This document shows, in pieces, positions 60,236 through 64,000 of a stretch of 64,000 nt of DNA. The position numbers and the translations under genes are program-made. Below the pieces are notes generated by a model. It made no database searches. It worked only from the letters and a program-made list of their open reading frames with translations, and was not told the origin of the DNA. The stretch is from JAABTH01 sp964492615 (GTDB lineage: Bacteria; Bacillota; Dethiobacteria; DTU022): contig CAZBKZ010000006.1 in assembly GCA_964492615.1 (NCBI GenBank), forward strand, positions 1 to 64,000. The letters run 5' to 3'. Numbering within the stretch: position 1 is the first letter of the stretch; each line of letters opens with the position of its first letter.

Positions 60236-63200
60236 ATGAATTTAAGTCAAAATGCCCTTATTACCTACGAAAAACGTTACCTGATCAAGGATGAAAAAGG
60301 CAATCCCGTGGAAACGCCGGAAGACCTGCTGCGCCGGGTATCCGCCAACATTGCTTCAATAGATAAAAACTACGGCAGTGACGAGCAGGCTGTAAAGGAC
60401 CGGGAAGATAGCTTTTATAATATGTTAGCTCAAGCATTTTTCATGCCTAATTCCCCGACTCTGATGAATGCCGGACGTGAACTTCAGCAGTTGAGTGCCT
60501 GCTTTGTCCTGCCACTTGAAGACAGCATGGAAGGAATATTTACTGCTCTGAAGAATATGGCTTTGGTCCAGAAAACCGGTGGTGGTACAGGCTTTGCATT
60601 TGATCGTCTCCGTCCCAGTAATGACCTGGTTAAATCAACAAACGGCGTGGCCAGCGGCCCCCTCTCTTTTTTAAAAATATTTGATGCAGCTACAGAAGCA
60701 GTTAAGCAGGGTGGAACAAGACGGGGAGCAAATATGGGCTCCTTGAGATATAATCACCCCAATATTATCGATTTTATTGTCTGTAAAGAAAATGAAGATG
60801 AGATCACCAACTTTAACCTTTCTGTCACTGTCTCCGATGAATTCATGCGCAAAGCAATTGGCGAAGATCCCGAATATATGTATAGCCTGATTAACCCACG
60901 GACAAATCAGGAATACTGCGACCCTGAAACGGGAGAACCGATCAGGCTTGATGCCAGGGAGGTTTTCGATCTAATCGTCCAGAAAGCATGGGCTAAAGGC
61001 GATCCGGGTATCATCTTCATTGACCAGATGAATCGTTACAACCCCACTCCGCAGGTTGGGCATTATGAAACTACCAATCCTTGCGTATCGGGAGACACCT
61101 TTGTCACTACTTCTGAAGGGCCAAGACAGGTAAAAGAGCTGATTGGCAGGAAAGCCAACCTGATCATAAATGGCAAGGAGTATGCAACTACAGAAGAAGG
61201 CTTTTTCTCAACCGGCATTAAACCGCTTTTTTCAATTGTCACTAAAGAGGGTTATCGTCTAACAGCTACCGCCGACCATCCTGTGCTCAGGGTTAAAAGG
61301 AAAACCAGGTACAAACTGGAAAGTGAATGGGCTAATACATCCAACCTTAAGCCAGGCGACGAAATCATTTTAAATGATCATCGTGAATTTAAAGGTTGGC
61401 CGGGTCTTTATGGAGAAAAGGAAGGCTATTTAATGGGCCTGTTAATCGGCGATGGCACCTTAAAGCAAGACAAAGCCCTGCTTTCCGCCTGGCCCGATCA
61501 GTCCGAAGATGGCATTGTATGCGCTGCTGAAGAGGCAGCCTTCAGCTTGCCCCACCGCAGTGATTTTGAAGGCTTTTGGAAGGTATCCGGGCGAAACGAA
61601 TATAGAATGAGCCTTGCTGCAATCAAGGAAATTGCTTTGGCTTTAGGCATGACCCCCGGAAACAAAGCCATTACTCCTTACCTGGAAACACATACTTCGT
61701 CAAATTTTTACAAGGGCATGCTTAAAGGTTTCTTTGATGCAGACGGATCACTGCAGGGCAACCAGCATAAAGGCATCTCAATTCGCCTGGCTCAGAGTAA
61801 CCTGGAAAGACTTGAAGCTGTGCAAAGAATGCTGGCCCGTTTCGGGATCGTCTCCAGAATATACAAGAACAGGCGTAATAAACAGCTAACCAAATTGCCT
61901 GACAATAACCAGGGCAGCGCCTTTTATGAAACTAAGCCGCAGCATGAGCTTATAATAACCAGGGATAATTTGGCAGTTTATGCCGAAAAGATCGGTTTCA
62001 GCGACAGATCGAAAGCTGATAAATTGAAAAACGCCCTTGCTACATACTGCCGCAGTCTTAACCGGGAACGCTTTTTAGCCACCATTGATTCGGTAAATTC
62101 TGCAGGACAGGAGACTGTATATGATGTTCAGGTTCCCGGTATTAATGCCTTCGATGCTAACGGATTAGTGGTGCATAACTGCGGAGAACAGCCCCTTTTA
62201 CCTTACGAAGCCTGCTGCCTGGGATCTATTAACCTGGGCAAAATGGTTACTGCCGACGGTAAAATCGACTGGGACAACATGAAAAAAACCATCAGGACAG
62301 CTGTCCGTTTCCTGGATAATGTGATAGACGCCAGTAATTACGTAATTCCTGAAATAGCCAAGATGCACAGGGAAGGCAACCGCAAAATCGGTCTTGGCAT
62401 TATGGGCTGGCACGACATGCTGGTCAGGCTGGGTATTCGCTATGACAGCGAAAAAGCAATTAAAACAGCTGAAGAAGTTATGAAATTTATTAATCAAGAA
62501 GCAAAGGAAGAATCCGTTCTTCTTGCCGGAGAAAGAGGCACTTTCCCCAATTTTGAGAAAAGCATTTACGACAACGGCAAAAAAGAAGACCGGGTTCGTA
62601 ATGCCACCCGCACCACCATAGCTCCTACCGGAACAATATCAATCCTGGCCGGGGCCAGCAGCGGTATCGAACCATATTTCAGCATCGCCTTTACCAGAAA
62701 AAATATTCTAGGCGGTCTGGAACTACCCGAAGTTAATCCTGTATTTCTTGAAATTGCCCGTGAAGAAGGTTTTTACAGCGAAGAGCTGATTCTTGAAATC
62801 GCCCGTAGTGGTAAAATACCGGCTAATGCGGAAATCCCACAAAAATATAAGGATTTATTTAAAACAGCAATGGAAATTGATTTCAAATGGCACGTTCGAC
62901 ACCAGGCTGCCTTCCAGAAATATACCGATAATGCCGTCAGCAAAACAATAAACCTTGAACAGGATGCAACTGCCGATGACGTTAAGAATGCCTATATCCT
63001 GGCCTGGCAATCCGGGTGTAAAGGCATTACCATATACCGTGACAGCTCACGCACCAAACAGGTTTTAAATGTGGGTGATGGAGAAAAAGACGATACAATT
63101 AAACCAACCAAACGGCCTAAAACTCTAAGTGGCCATACCACAAGTATCCGCACAGCCCTGGGCAACCTCTTTGTTACTGTAAATACATCGGATGGAAAAC

Positions 63201-63553
63201 CGTTTGAAATCTTTGCCCAGATTGGTAAAGCCGGGAGCGATGTTGTTGCCTTTACTGAAGCTATTGCGCGTTTAATTTCTCTCGCCCTGCGCTGCGGAGT
63301 AAGCGTAGATGAAATAGTCACCCAGCTAGAGGGCATCGGTGGTGCGCGCTCAGTGGGGTTTGGGCCAAACAGGATTATGAGTGTACCCGATGCTATCGGG
63401 CAGACTCTCCGCAAGCTGGCCGCTGCCGATACCGATGCAGAACAGGTCAATGGCAATCACCAGTTGGAAATTTGCCCCGATTGCGGCACCTGCGCCCTGA
63501 TCAGGGCTGAGGGATGTTTAAAATGTGAAGCCTGTGGGTTTAGCGAATGCTAA
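60236..63553 (+). CDS. nrdJ: Class II (adenosylcobalamin-dependent) ribonucleotide reductase, intein-containing
   Basis: 1105 residues as translated; without the intein about 739. N-terminal ATP-cone-like start, then MPNSPTLMNAGRELQQLSACFVLP with the first redox Cys, KTGGGTGFAF, the radical Cys at the extein joint (NP-CGEQPLLPYEACCLGSIN), and PTGTISILAGASSGIEP; C-terminal zinc ribbon CPDCGTC..CEACGFSEC. It reduces ribonucleotides without oxygen, B12-dependent. ATG follows AGGAGGAACTACCCT. Upstream runs an A/T-rich divergent region. Confidence 0.95.
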   Translation: MNLSQNALITYEKRYLIKDEKGNPVETPEDLLRRVSANIASIDKNYGSDEQAVKDREDSFYNMLAQAFFMPNSPTLMNAGRELQQLSACFVLPLEDSMEGIFTALKNMALVQKTGGGTGFAFDRLRPSNDLVKSTNGVASGPLSFLKIFDAATEAVKQGGTRRGANMGSLRYNHPNIIDFIVCKENEDEITNFNLSVTVSDEFMRKAIGEDPEYMYSLINPRTNQEYCDPETGEPIRLDAREVFDLIVQKAWAKGDPGIIFIDQMNRYNPTPQVGHYETTNPCVSGDTFVTTSEGPRQVKELIGRKANLIINGKEYATTEEGFFSTGIKPLFSIVTKEGYRLTATADHPVLRVKRKTRYKLESEWANTSNLKPGDEIILNDHREFKGWPGLYGEKEGYLMGLLIGDGTLKQDKALLSAWPDQSEDGIVCAAEEAAFSLPHRSDFEGFWKVSGRNEYRMSLAAIKEIALALGMTPGNKAITPYLETHTSSNFYKGMLKGFFDADGSLQGNQHKGISIRLAQSNLERLEAVQRMLARFGIVSRIYKNRRNKQLTKLPDNNQGSAFYETKPQHELIITRDNLAVYAEKIGFSDRSKADKLKNALATYCRSLNRERFLATIDSVNSAGQETVYDVQVPGINAFDANGLVVHNCGEQPLLPYEACCLGSINLGKMVTADGKIDWDNMKKTIRTAVRFLDNVIDASNYVIPEIAKMHREGNRKIGLGIMGWHDMLVRLGIRYDSEKAIKTAEEVMKFINQEAKEESVLLAGERGTFPNFEKSIYDNGKKEDRVRNATRTTIAPTGTISILAGASSGIEPYFSIAFTRKNILGGLELPEVNPVFLEIAREEGFYSEELILEIARSGKIPANAEIPQKYKDLFKTAMEIDFKWHVRHQAAFQKYTDNAVSKTINLEQDATADDVKNAYILAWQSGCKGITIYRDSSRTKQVLNVGDGEKDDTIKPTKRPKTLSGHTTSIRTALGNLFVTVNTSDGKPFEIFAQIGKAGSDVVAFTEAIARLISLALRCGVSVDEIVTQLEGIGGARSVGFGPNRIMSVPDAIGQTLRKLAAADTDAEQVNGNHQLEICPDCGTCALIRAEGCLKCEACGFSEC
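61082..62179 (+). other. LAGLIDADG intein inside nrdJ
   Basis: 366 residues. First residue Cys of CVSGDTFVTT (residue 283), last Asn of VVHN, next extein residue Cys of CGEQ. Splicing blocks: A (CVSGDTFV), B (TATADHPVLRVK), F (YDVQVPGINAFDANGLVVHN). Endonuclease motifs YLMGLLIGDGTL and MLKGFFDADGSL with the catalytic acidic residues intact, so homing activity is plausible. The insertion point is directly in front of the catalytic Cys, so an unspliced enzyme cannot work. Established knowledge: ribonucleotide reductases are frequent intein hosts. Confidence 0.95.
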
Positions 63554-63633
63554 AGTATGCCGATAATAAATATTAACAGTACTTTATATACGTTGCCTTG
63601 ATAGCAATAGACCCGGAAAGGCAGGGGAATGTC

Positions 63634-64000
63634 ATGCTTGTTAAAGATTGTATGACTACAAAGGTAGTATCGGTTAAACCCGATATGAAAATTTCAAATG
63701 CTGCAAAAATGATGATCGATTATCGTATCAGCGGTTTACCGGTCACGGATGACAATAACCGGGTCATATCAATGATCACTAAATCAGATATTGTTCAATT
63801 AACCCTTCCTTCAGCTCTTAAACGCACAGGAAGCGATAATCCAACATTAATACCGGATGTAAATAAATACCTTGCCCGTCTGAATGAAGTGGCTCTAAAA
63901 GAAGTTAGCCTTTTAATGACCAAGAAACATCTTCATACAGCCAGATCTGACATGACTGTTTCAGAAGCAGCAGTCTTGATGTATGCTAATGATATCAGGA
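63634..64000 (+). CDS. CBS-domain protein (partial, cut by window edge)
   Basis: 122 codons to the end of the window. MLVKDCMTTKVVSVKPDMKI, then AAKMMIDYRISGLPVTDDNNRVISMITKSDIV: a clear CBS domain; a second begins MTKKHLHTARSDMTVSEAA. GGCAGGGG precedes the ATG. CBS pairs bind adenosyl compounds and modulate a partner. The C-terminus is outside the window, so full identity is unknown. Confidence 0.85.
   Translation, partial: MLVKDCMTTKVVSVKPDMKISNAAKMMIDYRISGLPVTDDNNRVISMITKSDIVQLTLPSALKRTGSDNPTLIPDVNKYLARLNEVALKEVSLLMTKKHLHTARSDMTVSEAAVLMYANDIR

Noticed and set aside
1..64000. CRISPR arrays, insertion sequences or prophage genes
   Set aside because: No regular short repeats, transposase or phage structural motifs were seen in any frame; the only mobile feature is the intein.

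Overview
The window looks like chromosomal DNA of an anaerobic, low-to-mid GC Gram-positive (Bacillota-type) bacterium that respires with formate and multiheme cytochromes and lives on sodium/proton circuits. The evidence is strong AGGAGG ribosome binding sites, a T-box leader, an ANTAR-linked attenuator, a class II ribonucleotide reductase, a twin-arginine selenocysteine formate dehydrogenase, thiosulfate-type transport and a very large Mrp-like antiporter locus. This resembles alkaliphilic or sulfur-metabolising lineages such as the Dethiobacter group, but that placement is inference. Essentially all DNA is coding and genes lie in tight operons.

Region 1 (1-18.8 kb): tRNA-Val and a MmgE/PrpD protein, then two divergent operons of membrane ion-transport genes. 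Five antiporter-like (MrpA/MrpD/NuoL/NuoN-type) subunits run leftward from 10.7 kb. Rightward from 11.1 kb run MrpB, C, D, E, F, G, two small MbhD/MbhE-like pieces and two more antiporter-like subunits. That makes eight antiporter-like proteins in one locus, with no hydrogenase or complex I catalytic subunits.

Region 2 (18.8-26.4 kb): a leftward operon with a consensus promoter: fdhE, a Tat-exported Sec-containing formate dehydrogenase alpha subunit (in-frame UGA plus SECIS), its four-cluster ferredoxin-like beta subunit, then RnfC and RnfD homologues without the rest of Rnf. RnfCD seem to replace the usual cytochrome b membrane subunit.

Region 3 (26.4-36.2 kb): a leftward operon for system I cytochrome c maturation (CcmABCDEF), an undecaheme cytochrome interrupted by an in-frame UGA that carries its own SECIS-like hairpin, and a tandem-rhodanese lipoprotein. 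A LysR regulator is divergent, next to a YeeE-type sulfur transporter and TusA.

Region 4 (36.3-46.5 kb): tRNA-Arg, an MFS transporter, RsmD, HisC, then a T-box-controlled operon (aminotransferase, HisH, HisF, PdxS, PdxT) and convergent GuaA.

Region 5 (46.6-55.6 kb): a leftward Ser/Thr phosphorylation island with two membrane kinases, two PP2C phosphatases, an FHA protein, a membrane protease with a cytosolic FHA domain, and a Big2-domain surface protein. It looks like a self-contained envelope-sensing system.

Region 6 (55.7-64 kb): glutamine synthetase behind a terminator-type leader, a downstream ANTAR antiterminator, convergent PyrG, a FmdB-like zinc ribbon, a 30-residue ultrabasic peptide, an intein-split class II ribonucleotide reductase and the start of a CBS-domain protein. 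Functions are read from motifs without database searches. Start codons were often moved inward from the longest frame to match ribosome binding sites.
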